Counted from the first letter of the stretch, positions 7,915-17,694 are shown. The stretch: DNA of 46,797 bases from Lachnospiraceae bacterium (GCA_017538995.1 JAFYHV010000027.1:1-46797); one strand, 5' to 3'. The notes: generated by a model not told the origin, from the sequence alone. Numbers and translations are program-made.

Positions 7915-9499
7915 GATAATGATAGCCGATGACGAAGGCATTGTAATCGATTCCTTAAAATTCGTGCTTGAAAAAGAATTCGGCAAAGAATGTACGATAG
8001 AATTCGCCAAAACCGGACGAAGCGTGATTGAGCTGGCCGAAAATTTCAGACCTGATATCTCCATCATGGATATTCAGATGCCGGGAATTAACGGTATCGA
8101 TGCAATGAAGGAAATCCGCGAAAAGAACAAGGACGTGATTTTTATCGTAATGAGTGCGTATGATAAATTTGACTACGCTACCGAGGCAATCAAGCTCGGT
8201 GTACTCGATTACATCACCAAGCCCATGGAAAAGAACAGAATCATCTCCGTTGTTAAACGTGCCATGGCCATAATAGATAAGGAAAGAGCCAGAAGAAGCA
8301 ACGACCTTATGATAATGGAAAAGATGGAGATGGTTATTCCGATGCTTGAGAGCGGACTCATCTACAGTATTTTCCTTCAAAACAAGTTCTCCGAAGATGC
8401 GATTAATTACAAAAACATCCTCGGCATAAAAGAAGAGTACGGATACATGTTAACGGTTGTGTGCGGTGAAAGAGACGAGGATTCTAATCTTACCAACGCC
8501 GTCGGCAGCAGTGTAAGACTACAGAATCACTATCCCGAGCTTCGCTCATACATAAAAGATTTCTGCGGCGGTATCGTCGGAAACGTAATGTCCAATAAAA
8601 TCGCAGTGCTTGTACCTTACGACAAGCCCGAGATGGATTATTCGGAAAGAAACGCTTTAATCGAAAAGACAAGAGAGTTTACTAGAACGCTTCAGAGAAA
8701 GCTCTCCGGTGATTTTAAGATCGGTATCGGCGGCGTAAAAGAATTCGCCAAGATGAATGAATCCTACGACGAAGCATTACAGGCTCTTTTAAACGCAAAC
8801 GGACGTGTTGCTCATGCGGATGACCTTGATATCCGCTGCGATTACGAAGAGAACTATCCTGTCGAAACAGAGAAGAGACTCTTTGAACTGGTTGAAAAGG
8901 GCGATTATGTCGGCGCAGGCAATGCGGCTGGTCAGTACTTTGACTGGATGAGCGACAATTTCGCCGACAGTATCATGGATATCAGACTTAAATCCCTTGA
9001 GTTCGTACTCTATGCAGAGAGACTTCTTTATATAAAGGGTGGTAACAGATACGAATTCAAGAGCCGTACGGATTATCTTCCCGTGGTAATGGGCACGGAC
9101 GATTTAGGCGAATTAAAGACATGGTTTTTAAATAAGATAATAGAAGTAACGCAGAAGGTTGAGAACAACCGAAGCGAGAAATCCGAAAGCCTTATCGAAA
9201 AAGCGGAGTCCTTCATTAATAAGAATTACATGAAAGATATTTCGCTCGACGATATTTCGAGATACTGCAATATCAGTTCTTACTATTTCAGCAAACTGTT
9301 CAAGCAGGAGACCGGCGAAAACTACGTTGAGTATTTAAGCAGGGTAAGAATTGAAAACGCGAAGAAGATGCTCTCCGATTCGGAAGCATCCATAAAAGAG
9401 ATAAGCTATTCGGTAGGATTTTCCGATCCGAACTATTTCTCGAGAGCATTTAAGAAATACGAAGGCGTATCTCCGACGGAGTACAAGGACGCATTGTAA
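7907..9499 (+). CDS. YesN-type response regulator (REC + AraC DNA-binding domain)
   Basis: A 530-residue regulator: receiver domain (about 1-120) with acidic pocket D8-D9, phospho-acceptor D55 and K105; a long middle region; a C-terminal AraC-type double helix-turn-helix (about 425-530). A GTG at 7901 is in frame, but GGAGG (7894-7898) sits 2 bases from it and 8 bases from the ATG at 7907, so I choose 7907. It overlaps the kinase gene by 8 bases. Expected to activate the XylF-like/ChvE-Ggu importer genes just downstream when phosphorylated (inference from context and the known XylFII-LytS-YesN logic). Confidence 0.93.
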   Translation: MYKIMIADDEGIVIDSLKFVLEKEFGKECTIEFAKTGRSVIELAENFRPDISIMDIQMPGINGIDAMKEIREKNKDVIFIVMSAYDKFDYATEAIKLGVLDYITKPMEKNRIISVVKRAMAIIDKERARRSNDLMIMEKMEMVIPMLESGLIYSIFLQNKFSEDAINYKNILGIKEEYGYMLTVVCGERDEDSNLTNAVGSSVRLQNHYPELRSYIKDFCGGIVGNVMSNKIAVLVPYDKPEMDYSERNALIEKTREFTRTLQRKLSGDFKIGIGGVKEFAKMNESYDEALQALLNANGRVAHADDLDIRCDYEENYPVETEKRLFELVEKGDYVGAGNAAGQYFDWMSDNFADSIMDIRLKSLEFVLYAERLLYIKGGNRYEFKSRTDYLPVVMGTDDLGELKTWFLNKIIEVTQKVENNRSEKSESLIEKAESFINKNYMKDISLDDISRYCNISSYYFSKLFKQETGENYVEYLSRVRIENAKKMLSDSEASIKEISYSVGFSDPNYFSRAFKKYEGVSPTEYKDAL

Positions 9500-9534
9500 T
9501 ATAACGGGTTAACATTTATTTTAGGAACAATTTT

Positions 9535-10596
9535 ATGAAAAAATCTTTTATGAGGACGGCAAAGTTAATAAGCGCACTTCTGACACTGGTAATGATTTTA
9601 ACGCCGGTTTCAGCGTGTACACCGAATGAAGGCGAAACCGGAGAGAATACCGAAAATGTTCAGGACGGCATTAATATAGGAATGTCTTTTGACTCCTTCG
9701 TTATCGAAAGATGGCAGAGAGACAGGGACGTATTTGTTTCCACAGCCAAGGAAATGGGCGCGGAAGTTAACGTGCAGAACGCCAACGGTAATATCGAAGA
9801 GCAGAAAAGACAGATTCTTTATTTTATTGAGCAGAACGTTGATGTTATCGTGATTATCTGTATCGACGCCGACACTCTTTCCGAAGAAGTTAAGAAGGCA
9901 AAGAACGCAGGCATCAAAGTTATTGCATACGACCGTATCATAAGAGACGCGGATATCGATCTTTATGTTTCTTTTGATAATGCCACAGTAGGAAAGATGA
10001 TGGGCGAGACTCTTGTCGATTCAGGCATTGGCGAAGGCAGCAACATTGTTATGATTGGCGGATCTCCCGCAGACTACAACGTTCCCGCGCTTGAAGACGG
10101 TTTTATCGGAGTAATGGAAGAAAACAAGGTAAATATCGTCGACAGAACTCACTGCGAAGCATGGAGAGCAGAAATTGCTTACGATTATGTATATGAAAAT
10201 ATGGAAACAATTTCGAATGCCGATGCAATAATGTGCGGTAACGACAATATTGCAAGTAAAGTCGTTTCAGCCTTATCCGAGCAGCGACTTGCAGGACGCA
10301 TTCCCGTAACAGGCCAGGACGCGGACCTTGAAGCCTGCCAGAGAATTGTTGAAGGCACACAGCTTATGACGGTTTACAAGCCCGTGGACAATCTTGCAAA
10401 GCAGGCAGCAGAGTGTGCTATAAAGCTGGCTAATCACGAAGACCTGGGAACCGATCAGACCATGAACAACGGAACATATGATGTTCCCTGCATTCTGTTA
10501 GAGCCTATTCCCGTTACAAAGGATAATATCGATGACGTGATTGTAAACAGCGGGTTCCATACAAAAGAAGACGTTTATTTAAACGTAACCGAGTAA
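9535..10596 (+). CDS. XylF-like sugar-binding lipoprotein
   Basis: A 353-residue ABC-type sugar-binding protein. Signal peptide with lipobox SAC (lipid-modified C28), then a Peripla_BP_4 domain. The segment ERWQRDRDVF and the stretches NANGNIEEQ and ADIDLYVSFDN strongly resemble E. coli XylF, the D-xylose-binding protein, so xylose or a related pentose is the likely ligand. It starts 35 bases after the YesN regulator with a weak AGGA site. No permease follows directly: a strong terminator at 10621-10660 separates it from the ChvE gene, so it may share the Ggu permease or act in sensing with the upstream kinase. Confidence 0.85.
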   Translation: MKKSFMRTAKLISALLTLVMILTPVSACTPNEGETGENTENVQDGINIGMSFDSFVIERWQRDRDVFVSTAKEMGAEVNVQNANGNIEEQKRQILYFIEQNVDVIVIICIDADTLSEEVKKAKNAGIKVIAYDRIIRDADIDLYVSFDNATVGKMMGETLVDSGIGEGSNIVMIGGSPADYNVPALEDGFIGVMEENKVNIVDRTHCEAWRAEIAYDYVYENMETISNADAIMCGNDNIASKVVSALSEQRLAGRIPVTGQDADLEACQRIVEGTQLMTVYKPVDNLAKQAAECAIKLANHEDLGTDQTMNNGTYDVPCILLEPIPVTKDNIDDVIVNSGFHTKEDVYLNVTE

Positions 10597-10620
10597 TATA
10601 GCATTTTTTTGTCAAAGATA

Positions 10621-10660
10621 AGTGTATGCTGACAATTTTTTGATAGCATACACTTTTTTT
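10621..10660 (+). terminator. Intrinsic terminator after the xylF-like gene
   Basis: A perfect 10-bp stem (10621-10630 with 10645-10654) followed at once by a T-run. It isolates the sensing operon from the importer operon. Confidence 0.88.
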
Positions 10661-10794
10661 GATTTTTAAAGTTATCAAAAAATTGAAGAATGTAACAAAT
10701 TATTTTGCAAAAAGGTGTGTTAATGTGTATTTGTATTCATGAGACCAACATCATGAGAAAAAACATTTCACACTATTTAATGGGAGGTAAAGAA

Positions 10795-11856
10795 ATGAAA
10801 AAAAGATTACTCAGTGTTCTTCTTGCATCAGGTATGGTAGCAACTACACTCGTTGGTTGTTCAATAGGTGGTTCAGGAAATAAGAAAGTCGGCGTTGCAA
10901 TGCCTACAAAGGATCTTCAGAGATGGAACCAGGACGGTGCCAACATGGAGAAACTTCTTAAGGAAGCAGGATATGATGTAGACCTTCAGTATGCATCAAA
11001 CGACATCAACACACAGGTTACACAGATTGAAAACATGATCTCATCAGGTTGCGACGTTCTCGTTATCGCTTCTATCGATGGTGATTCACTCGGAACAGTT
11101 CTTGAGCAGGCTAAGCAGAAAAAGATTCCTGTAATCGCTTATGACCGTCTTATCATGAACTCTGACGCTGTTACATACTATGCAACATTCGATAACTACA
11201 TGGTAGGTACAAAGCAGGGCCAGTACATTGAAGAGCAGTTAGGCCTTAAGGAAGGCAAGGGCGGCTACAACATGGAAATCTTCACAGGTGACCCCGGTGA
11301 CAACAACGCAAGATTCTTCTATGGCGGCGCTATGGACGTTCTTAATCCTTACATCGAAGCAGGTCAGATCACAGTTCCTTCAGGACAGATCGATTTCGAT
11401 ACAGTTGCTACAGCTAACTGGGCATCAGATGCAGCACAGGCTAGAATGGAAGCTATCATTTCTTCCAACTACGCTGACGGAACAAAGCTTGACGCAGTTC
11501 TCTGCTCAAACGACTCTACAGCATTCGGTGTTACAAACGCACTCGTAGCTAACAACATCAGCCCTTATCCTATCATCACAGGTCAGGACTGTGACATCGC
11601 TAACGTTAAGAACATGCTTGACGGAAAGCAGTCAATGTCAATCTTCAAAGATACACGTACACTTGCTCAGAAGACAGTTGAAATGGTAGACGCTATCCTT
11701 AAGGGCGGCACAGCTCCTACAAACGATACTTCTACATACAACAACGGCGTGAAGACAGTTCCTTCATACCTTTGCGAGCCGGTATTTGCTGACGTTAACA
11801 ACTACAAGGAACTCTTAATCGATTCCGGTTACTACACAGCAGATCAGTTACAGTAA
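10795..11856 (+). CDS. chvE: ChvE-type multiple-monosaccharide-binding lipoprotein
   Basis: A 353-residue sugar-binding lipoprotein (lipobox LVGC, C22) of the ChvE family, which binds several aldoses for import. Family segments include MPTKDLQRWNQDG, YDRLIMN and VPSYLCEPV. The frame is open upstream from 10705, but GGGAGG lies 8 bases ahead of the ATG at 10795 and the signal peptide MKKRLLSVLLA begins there. Codon use is strongly biased (threonine almost always ACA), like the ribosomal protein genes in this window, pointing to very high expression. It is the first gene of chvE-gguA-gguB, with a hairpin between it and gguA. Confidence 0.93.
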   Translation: MKKRLLSVLLASGMVATTLVGCSIGGSGNKKVGVAMPTKDLQRWNQDGANMEKLLKEAGYDVDLQYASNDINTQVTQIENMISSGCDVLVIASIDGDSLGTVLEQAKQKKIPVIAYDRLIMNSDAVTYYATFDNYMVGTKQGQYIEEQLGLKEGKGGYNMEIFTGDPGDNNARFFYGGAMDVLNPYIEAGQITVPSGQIDFDTVATANWASDAAQARMEAIISSNYADGTKLDAVLCSNDSTAFGVTNALVANNISPYPIITGQDCDIANVKNMLDGKQSMSIFKDTRTLAQKTVEMVDAILKGGTAPTNDTSTYNNGVKTVPSYLCEPVFADVNNYKELLIDSGYYTADQLQ

Positions 11857-11901
11857 TTCCCCTATGAGTAGATCGTTAAAAATGATTTAACTCATTCCCT
11901 A

Positions 11902-11944
11902 CATAAAGTTAAGTCCCCTTCGAATAAAAGGGGACTTAACTATG
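11902..11944 (+). promoter_or_regulatory. Strong hairpin without T-tract between chvE and gguA
   Basis: A 14-bp near-perfect stem (11907-11920 with 11928-11941), extendable by CATA/TATG, but followed by TATGTAAAAAC and not by a T-run. It is better read as a 3'-end stabilising or processing hairpin that gives more binding protein than transporter than as a full terminator (inference). Confidence 0.7.
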
Positions 11945-12009
11945 TAAAAACAAAATTGTGACACAAGTAAAGACAAATAATTTTAGTAATCTGAACAGGA
12001 GGGATAAAA

Positions 12010-13542
12010 TTGGCCAAAATATTACTTGAAATGCAAAATATTACCAAGATATTCCCGGGCGTTAAGGCACTTGACAATGTCAACCTTCAGGTAGAAGAAG
12101 GTGAAATCCATGCTCTTGTTGGTGAAAACGGAGCAGGTAAATCGACATTGATGAACGTATTAAGCGGTATTTATCCTTACGGTACTTACGAAGGAAAAAT
12201 TATATACGACGGTCAAGAATGTAAATTCACTAATATAAAGGACAGTGAAGCACTGGGAATCGTCATTATCCATCAGGAGCTTGCACTTATTCCTTATATG
12301 ACAATCGGAGAGAACATGTTCCTGGGTAATGAACAGGGAAAGTCCTGGAAGATTGATTGGGCTGAAACTTACGGTAAGAGCGATGAGTATTTAAGAACGG
12401 TCGGATTAAAAGAATCATCGCGTACCTTGATTAAAGATATAGGCGTTGGTAAGCAGCAGCTGGTTGAAATCGCAAAAGCGCTTGCTAAGAATGCCAAACT
12501 TCTTATCCTTGATGAGCCGACATCATCACTTAACGAAAATGAATCAAAAGACCTTTTGGATTTGCTTCTTAAATTCAAACAGGAAGGTCTTACATCAATT
12601 ATCATTTCTCATAAGTTAAACGAGATTTCATATGTTGCAGACAAGATTACGGTTATCCGTGACGGTTCAACAATCGAAACTCTTGATAAGCAGACAGATG
12701 ATATTTCCGAAGCAAGAATCATAAAAGGAATGGTTGGACGTGAAATTTCCGACAGATTCCCGAAGAGAGAAAAGAACATCGGAGAGATTAACTTCGAAGT
12801 TAAAGACTGGAATGCATATCATCCTATCTACAGTGAGAAAAAGATTATCGATCATGTAAGTATTTATGCAAGAAAGGGAGAAATCCTCGGCATCTGCGGT
12901 CTTCAGGGTGCAGGCCGTACCGAATTTGCTATGAGTGTATTCGGTAAGAGCTACGGCGAGAAGATTAAAGGAACAATTATTAAGGACGGTAAGGAAATCC
13001 ACCTTAATAATGCCAACGAAGCCATCAAAAACAAACTTGCATACGTTACCGAAGACAGAAAGGGTAACGGACTTATCTTAAGCAACTCGATTAAGTTTAA
13101 TACCACACTTGCAAACCTTGACGGAGTCAGCAAGAATTCGGTAATCAACAAAGATAAAGAATATGCAGTAGCGGTAGAGTATAAAGAAAAACTCAAAACA
13201 AAATGCCCTACAGTAGAGCAGAATGTAGGAAACCTTAGTGGTGGTAACCAGCAGAAGGTTCTCCTTGCAAAATGGATGTTCGCGGATCCGGATATTCTGA
13301 TCCTTGACGAGCCTACCCGTGGTATCGACGTAGGTGCGAAGTACGAGATTTACTGTATCATGAACCAACTTGCTACAGAAGGCAAGACAGTTATCATGAT
13401 TTCATCGGAAATGCCCGAACTTCTCGGAATGTGCGACAGACTTTACATCATGAACGAAGGCAGAATAGTCGGAGAAATGCAGGCCGAAGAAGCTACACAG
13501 GAATCAATTATGGCACGCATTATTCAGAGTGAAAGCGAATAA
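12010..13542 (+). CDS. gguA: Monosaccharide ABC importer ATPase (two nucleotide-binding domains)
   Basis: A 510-residue duplicated ABC ATPase. Domain 1: Walker [10 protein letters not shown] (38-46), Walker [12 protein letters not shown]. Domain 2: LQGAGRTE in place of a canonical Walker A, signature LSGGNQQ and Walker [13 protein letters not shown], the usual pattern of RbsA/MglA/GguA sugar ATPases. It energises uptake through GguB. The start is a TTG at 12010, supported by AGGAGGG 6-8 bases upstream and the family-typical N-terminus; no ATG is close. It follows the chvE hairpin and precedes the permease by 29 bases. Confidence 0.93.
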   Translation: MAKILLEMQNITKIFPGVKALDNVNLQVEEGEIHALVGENGAGKSTLMNVLSGIYPYGTYEGKIIYDGQECKFTNIKDSEALGIVIIHQELALIPYMTIGENMFLGNEQGKSWKIDWAETYGKSDEYLRTVGLKESSRTLIKDIGVGKQQLVEIAKALAKNAKLLILDEPTSSLNENESKDLLDLLLKFKQEGLTSIIISHKLNEISYVADKITVIRDGSTIETLDKQTDDISEARIIKGMVGREISDRFPKREKNIGEINFEVKDWNAYHPIYSEKKIIDHVSIYARKGEILGICGLQGAGRTEFAMSVFGKSYGEKIKGTIIKDGKEIHLNNANEAIKNKLAYVTEDRKGNGLILSNSIKFNTTLANLDGVSKNSVINKDKEYAVAVEYKEKLKTKCPTVEQNVGNLSGGNQQKVLLAKWMFADPDILILDEPTRGIDVGAKYEIYCIMNQLATEGKTVIMISSEMPELLGMCDRLYIMNEGRIVGEMQAEEATQESIMARIIQSESE

Positions 13543-13571
13543 AAATAATTTTTAGGAAAAGGAGAAATGTG

Positions 13572-14789
13572 ATGGAAAAAAAGAATGACAGCGCAAAAGT
13601 CATTGAATTTATCAAAAAATATGCAATGGTTATCGTGCTCGCATTAGTTTTGATATTTTTCACAGTTACAACTCAGGGTAAAATCCTTTTACCCAACAAT
13701 ATAAGTAACATTATTTCACAGAACGCATACGTGTTCGTTCTGGCAACCGGTATGCTTCTTTGTATCTTAACCGGTGGTAACATCGATCTTTCGGTCGGCT
13801 CGGTAGTATGTTTCGTAGGTGCGGTAGGTGCCACACTTATGGCTTCCTTCGGAGTTCCCTGGCCCATAGCAGTAATCGTTATGTTTACGGTAGGTATCGT
13901 TATCGGTGCTACACAGGCTTTCTGGATTGCATACGTAAGAATTCCGCCGTTCATCGTAACACTTGCCGGAATGCTTATCTTCAGAGGTTTAAGTAACGTA
14001 GTACTTAACGGTCTTACAGTTACAATTAACGACAAAGTCGGCTTCCTTAAATTATTCGGCGGCGGTGCTGACTGCTTTATCCCCGACTTTATCGGAAAAC
14101 TCTTCGGAGATATCTTTACAATCAACATTACATGTCTTGTAGTAGGATTTATAGCAGTAATCTTATTCATCGGTCTTGAAATCTACGGAAGATTAAAGAG
14201 ACTTAAAAAAGGTTATGAAGTAGATAAGATTGTTCCCTGGATTATCAAGCTTGTACTTATCTCTGCAGTAGTTGTTGCAGTAACAATCCTTCTTTCAATG
14301 TTCAAGGGTATTCCTTCAGTTCTTATTATTGTAAGTATTGTAGTTCTTATTTACTCATACATTACTTCCAATACAACAACAGGACGTTACTTCTACGCAG
14401 TAGGTGGTAACGAGAAAGCAACAAGACTTTCCGGTATTAACACAAACAAGACATACTTCCTTGCATACATGAACATGGGCTTCCTTGCAGCTTTGGCAGG
14501 TATGATTACAATCGCACGTATGACATCCGCACAGCCTACATACGGCCAGAACTACGAAATGGATGCTATCGCTTCCTGTTTCATCGGTGGTGCTTCCGCA
14601 TACGGCGGAATCGGTACGGTTCCCGGCGCTATCATCGGTGCAACCCTTATGGGTGTTATCAACCTGGGCATGCTTATCATGGGTGTAGACCAGAACATGC
14701 AGAAGGTTGTTAAAGGTCTGGTTCTTCTTGCAGCCGTTATCTTCGACGTAGTATCAAAGAGAGGCTTCAAGCTTATCGCAAAGAACTAA
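13572..14789 (+). CDS. gguB: Monosaccharide ABC importer permease
   Basis: A 405-residue polytopic permease of the BPD_transp_2 (RbsC/XylH/GguB) family, with LTGGNIDLSVGS and FIGGASAYGGIGTVPGAIIGA, both conserved in the family. A large central loop/extension between helices (about 190-240) is typical for the GguB/XylH branch. GTG at 13569 and ATG at 13572 are adjacent in frame; GGAG at 13561-13564 is 7 bases from the ATG, so the ATG is preferred. It works with ChvE and GguA. A terminator follows. Confidence 0.93.
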   Translation: MEKKNDSAKVIEFIKKYAMVIVLALVLIFFTVTTQGKILLPNNISNIISQNAYVFVLATGMLLCILTGGNIDLSVGSVVCFVGAVGATLMASFGVPWPIAVIVMFTVGIVIGATQAFWIAYVRIPPFIVTLAGMLIFRGLSNVVLNGLTVTINDKVGFLKLFGGGADCFIPDFIGKLFGDIFTINITCLVVGFIAVILFIGLEIYGRLKRLKKGYEVDKIVPWIIKLVLISAVVVAVTILLSMFKGIPSVLIIVSIVVLIYSYITSNTTTGRYFYAVGGNEKATRLSGINTNKTYFLAYMNMGFLAALAGMITIARMTSAQPTYGQNYEMDAIASCFIGGASAYGGIGTVPGAIIGATLMGVINLGMLIMGVDQNMQKVVKGLVLLAAVIFDVVSKRGFKLIAKN

Positions 14790-14828
14790 TCATAAAAAGT
14801 GTAAATAGGTGTAATAACATAAAAGAAA

Positions 14829-14861
14829 ATGCCACTCCGGTCGCTCGGAGTGGTGTTTTTT
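14829..14861 (+). terminator. Intrinsic terminator of chvE-gguAB
   Basis: An 8-bp GC-rich stem CCACTCCG/CGGAGTGG (14832-14839 with 14846-14853) followed by a T-run (14855-14861). Confidence 0.88.
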
Positions 14862-14973
14862 ACGCATAAAAATAGAATTTATAAGGTAGAATATGAAGTT
14901 TATATGTGATACAATCATTTAGTGTTGTTTCCTGCGTATTTTACGAGGAAAGATTTTAGAAACGGAGACAAAG

Positions 14974-16497
14974 ATGAAATATACAGCAGACCTGAAAAAA
15001 ACCGTTGCATTTAACAATAAAACCACTCACTGTGTGGGTACCGGCAGAATGGATTTGGCCCTTCACAAAGAGTACCTCGACCAGCTCAAACTGACACAGG
15101 ACGAGATTGGTTTTTCATACATCAGAGGTCATGGCCTTTTCTCAAAATACATGGGTATTTACAGAGAGTTCAGACACATGGAAGGTAAGGCGGAATACTG
15201 CTTTACTTATCTTGATATGGTTATGGATTCTTATCTTGAAATGAATATCCGCCCTATCTTGGAGCTCGGTTTTATGCCCGACGATCTTGCTTCAGGCACC
15301 GAGACCACATTCTTCTGGAAGGGAAAAATTTCTCCTCCGAAGGATTATAAGAAATGGACCGACCTTGTTCAGGCCACACTTCGTCATTTAATCGAAAGAT
15401 ATGGCATTGACGAAATCAGAAACTGGCCCGTTGAAGTATGGAATGAGCCCAATCTTCCTTCGTTCTGGAAAGATGCTGATATGGACGAGTATTTCAAACT
15501 TTATGAACTCACATCCAGGGCCGTAAAAGAAGTGGATGCACAAATCAGAGTCGGCGGTCCCGCTATCTGCGGTGTAGACGATGAGAGATGGCTTAAGGCT
15601 TTCCTTGATTTCGTAAAAGAAAAAAATCTCCCGATGGATTTTGTTTCAAGACATCATTACACAAGCTATATGCCCAGACTCGACGGACATTATGCATATA
15701 TCGATCTTCACGAGCCCGAGAATGCTTTCAAGTGGCTTGAGAGATCCAGAGATATCGTTGATTCATACGATGAGTTTAAGGGAATGGAAATATTCATCAC
15801 CGAATTTAACACATCCTATGTTCCCAACGCGCCTATCCATGATACCGTGCTTAACGCAACATATGTAGCACACATGCTTTCACGCCTTGGTGACAAGCAT
15901 GAGTCATATTCATACTGGACATTCGGCGATTTATTCGAGGAATTCGGTGTTCCGTTTACACCTTTCCACGGCGGATTCGGTCTCGTTGCGGACGGTCTTA
16001 TCAAGAAGCCGACATTCTACACATTCGCTTTTTATAAAAAACTTCAGGGCGACTGTCTTTTAAGAGGTGAAGACGCCATTGTTGTAAAAGCAGAGAACGG
16101 CGATATCAGAGGCCTTGTATGGAATGCGGATCTTTATAACGAAGACAAAAATAAAGAAATCGAAATAGATATCGAGAGTCTTGAAGACGGCGAATATTTT
16201 ATGATTGAAAAGTTTGTTGATGAAAATCATGCAAATCCTTTAAAAATGTGGCATGAAATGGGCGAGCCCGCATCCATGAACAATGAGCAGAAGAATCTTT
16301 TAAGAGCGGCAGCAGAACCCGGAATCGAGTCTTCAAATAAGATCGTAAAAGACGGAAAGTTAAGCCTTGCATTTAATCTTAATCCGAACGAATTAAGATA
16401 TTTTGAAATAAAGAAAATTAAGAGAACGTCTGATACCGGCTACGATTACGAAGCAGTAATCGCACAGAAATGCGTGCCGGATGAAAATCAGGCATAA
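14974..16497 (+). CDS. GH39 family beta-xylosidase-like glycosidase
   Basis: A 507-residue glycoside hydrolase of family 39, (alpha/beta)8 barrel plus C-terminal beta region. The general acid/base is E158 in VEVWNEPNL and the nucleophile E277 in FITEFNTSY, both in family-typical context. There is no signal peptide, so it acts in the cytoplasm on imported xylo-oligosaccharides (substrate inferred from GH39 family and neighbours). The start has GGAGA 7 bases upstream. It is the first gene of a GH39-foldase-GH43 cluster. A weak TACAAT -10 lies at 14910-14915. Confidence 0.9.
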   Translation: MKYTADLKKTVAFNNKTTHCVGTGRMDLALHKEYLDQLKLTQDEIGFSYIRGHGLFSKYMGIYREFRHMEGKAEYCFTYLDMVMDSYLEMNIRPILELGFMPDDLASGTETTFFWKGKISPPKDYKKWTDLVQATLRHLIERYGIDEIRNWPVEVWNEPNLPSFWKDADMDEYFKLYELTSRAVKEVDAQIRVGGPAICGVDDERWLKAFLDFVKEKNLPMDFVSRHHYTSYMPRLDGHYAYIDLHEPENAFKWLERSRDIVDSYDEFKGMEIFITEFNTSYVPNAPIHDTVLNATYVAHMLSRLGDKHESYSYWTFGDLFEEFGVPFTPFHGGFGLVADGLIKKPTFYTFAFYKKLQGDCLLRGEDAIVVKAENGDIRGLVWNADLYNEDKNKEIEIDIESLEDGEYFMIEKFVDENHANPLKMWHEMGEPASMNNEQKNLLRAAAEPGIESSNKIVKDGKLSLAFNLNPNELRYFEIKKIKRTSDTGYDYEAVIAQKCVPDENQA

Positions 16498-16509
16498 TCG
16501 GAGGATTTT

Positions 16510-17694
16510 ATGAGCCAGAAAAAAAGAATGCTTGAGAGAAAAAGAAGAGAAGAAGCATTAAAAAAAGCTGAGCGAAACCAGGCAATCGGAAGAGTGATCG
16601 GAGTAGTTTTTATAGTACTCGTAATCGCAATTATAGCCGGAGCACTTATATTTGATGCTTCGAAGAAAGCCGAAAAGGAACTTAATTATTCCATCGGACT
16701 TAATGAGGAAGGAAAGATAAAAGGAGTAAAGGCTGAAAAATATGTTGAGTTTGCGGACTTTAACGCACTTAACATGAACAATAGCGATTACTATCCTACC
16801 GAAGCGGAAGAGCAGACTTACATTAACGCAGTCGTTGAATCCTATCCCGACCTTTCTGACAAGAAGGGTGTGGAAGTTAAAGAAAGAGATACCGTAAACG
16901 TTGATTATGTAGGCCGCATCGACGGTAAGGAATACGAAGGCGGAAACACCAACGGAATGGGTATCAGAGTTACACTTGGTTTAGGTACTTATCCCACAGA
17001 GTTTGAAAGCGGAATCATCGGTCACAAGACAGGCGAGACATTTGACGTATCCGTTCCTTTCAGAACAGATTTTGAAAACGAAGAACTCGCAGGAAAGATT
17101 GTTGTTTACACAATTACTTTAAACGGTGTATATGAAGCTGCGGAATTTAACGATGAATTCGTGCAGAAGAATTTTGGCTACAGTGTTGAAAGTGCCGAGG
17201 ACTTCTTAAACAAATACAGAATGAACGCTGCACAGACAAAATTCGACCAGTATGTTCAGGATTATGCAATAAGCGAATCCAGGGTTAAATCCTATCCTGT
17301 TTCATATCTTTCAAAAATGAAGACTTTCATGAAGGCGAAAGATTACAAGCAGATGGAGACCACCAATTCCACATATCAGAACCTTTACCAGACAGATGCT
17401 TACAAAGACGTTCTTGATATGAGAAAGATGACCAAGAAAGAATATAAAGAGGAAATCAAAAAATCTGCCAAAGAGCAGGCTGAAAAGAACCTTATTTATC
17501 AGGCACTTTTCGAAAAGTTTGGTTTATCTGTATCAAAAGAAGATCTTGATGCGCTGATTATAACGCTCGGTTTCAGCGAGGGTGAATACGACCAGGCGGT
17601 TGAGAGATTCGGTGAGCCGTATCTTTACCAGCAGGCTATGATTACAAACGTAAACAATTACCTTGCGGAAAATTATAATCTGATTGATAACTAA
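16510..17694 (+). CDS. Membrane-anchored FKBP/trigger-factor-like peptidyl-prolyl isomerase
   Basis: A 394-residue protein: basic cytoplasmic N-terminus, one transmembrane helix (about 28-48), an FKBP-type isomerase domain (about 104-200, with DTVNVDYVGRIDGKEYEGG and LGLGTYPTEFESGIIGHKTGE), then a trigger-factor-C-like helical region to the end. It resembles trigger factor without the ribosome-binding domain and moved to the membrane, so it probably helps fold exported proteins outside the cell (inference). It lies 12 bases after the GH39 gene and 52 before GH43, an odd place for a foldase because those enzymes have no export signal. Confidence 0.85.
   Translation: MSQKKRMLERKRREEALKKAERNQAIGRVIGVVFIVLVIAIIAGALIFDASKKAEKELNYSIGLNEEGKIKGVKAEKYVEFADFNALNMNNSDYYPTEAEEQTYINAVVESYPDLSDKKGVEVKERDTVNVDYVGRIDGKEYEGGNTNGMGIRVTLGLGTYPTEFESGIIGHKTGETFDVSVPFRTDFENEELAGKIVVYTITLNGVYEAAEFNDEFVQKNFGYSVESAEDFLNKYRMNAAQTKFDQYVQDYAISESRVKSYPVSYLSKMKTFMKAKDYKQMETTNSTYQNLYQTDAYKDVLDMRKMTKKEYKEEIKKSAKEQAEKNLIYQALFEKFGLSVSKEDLDALIITLGFSEGEYDQAVERFGEPYLYQQAMITNVNNYLAENYNLIDN

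Noticed and set aside
10705-10794. 30-codon upstream extension of chvE
   Set aside because: It would bury the signal peptide and lacks a ribosome site; the ATG at 10795 has GGGAGG and starts a normal lipoprotein signal.
12010-12012. Suspected frameshift because gguA has no ATG start
   Set aside because: The TTG has an ideal AGGAGGG site and the protein is full length with the usual N-terminus, so it is a normal alternative start.
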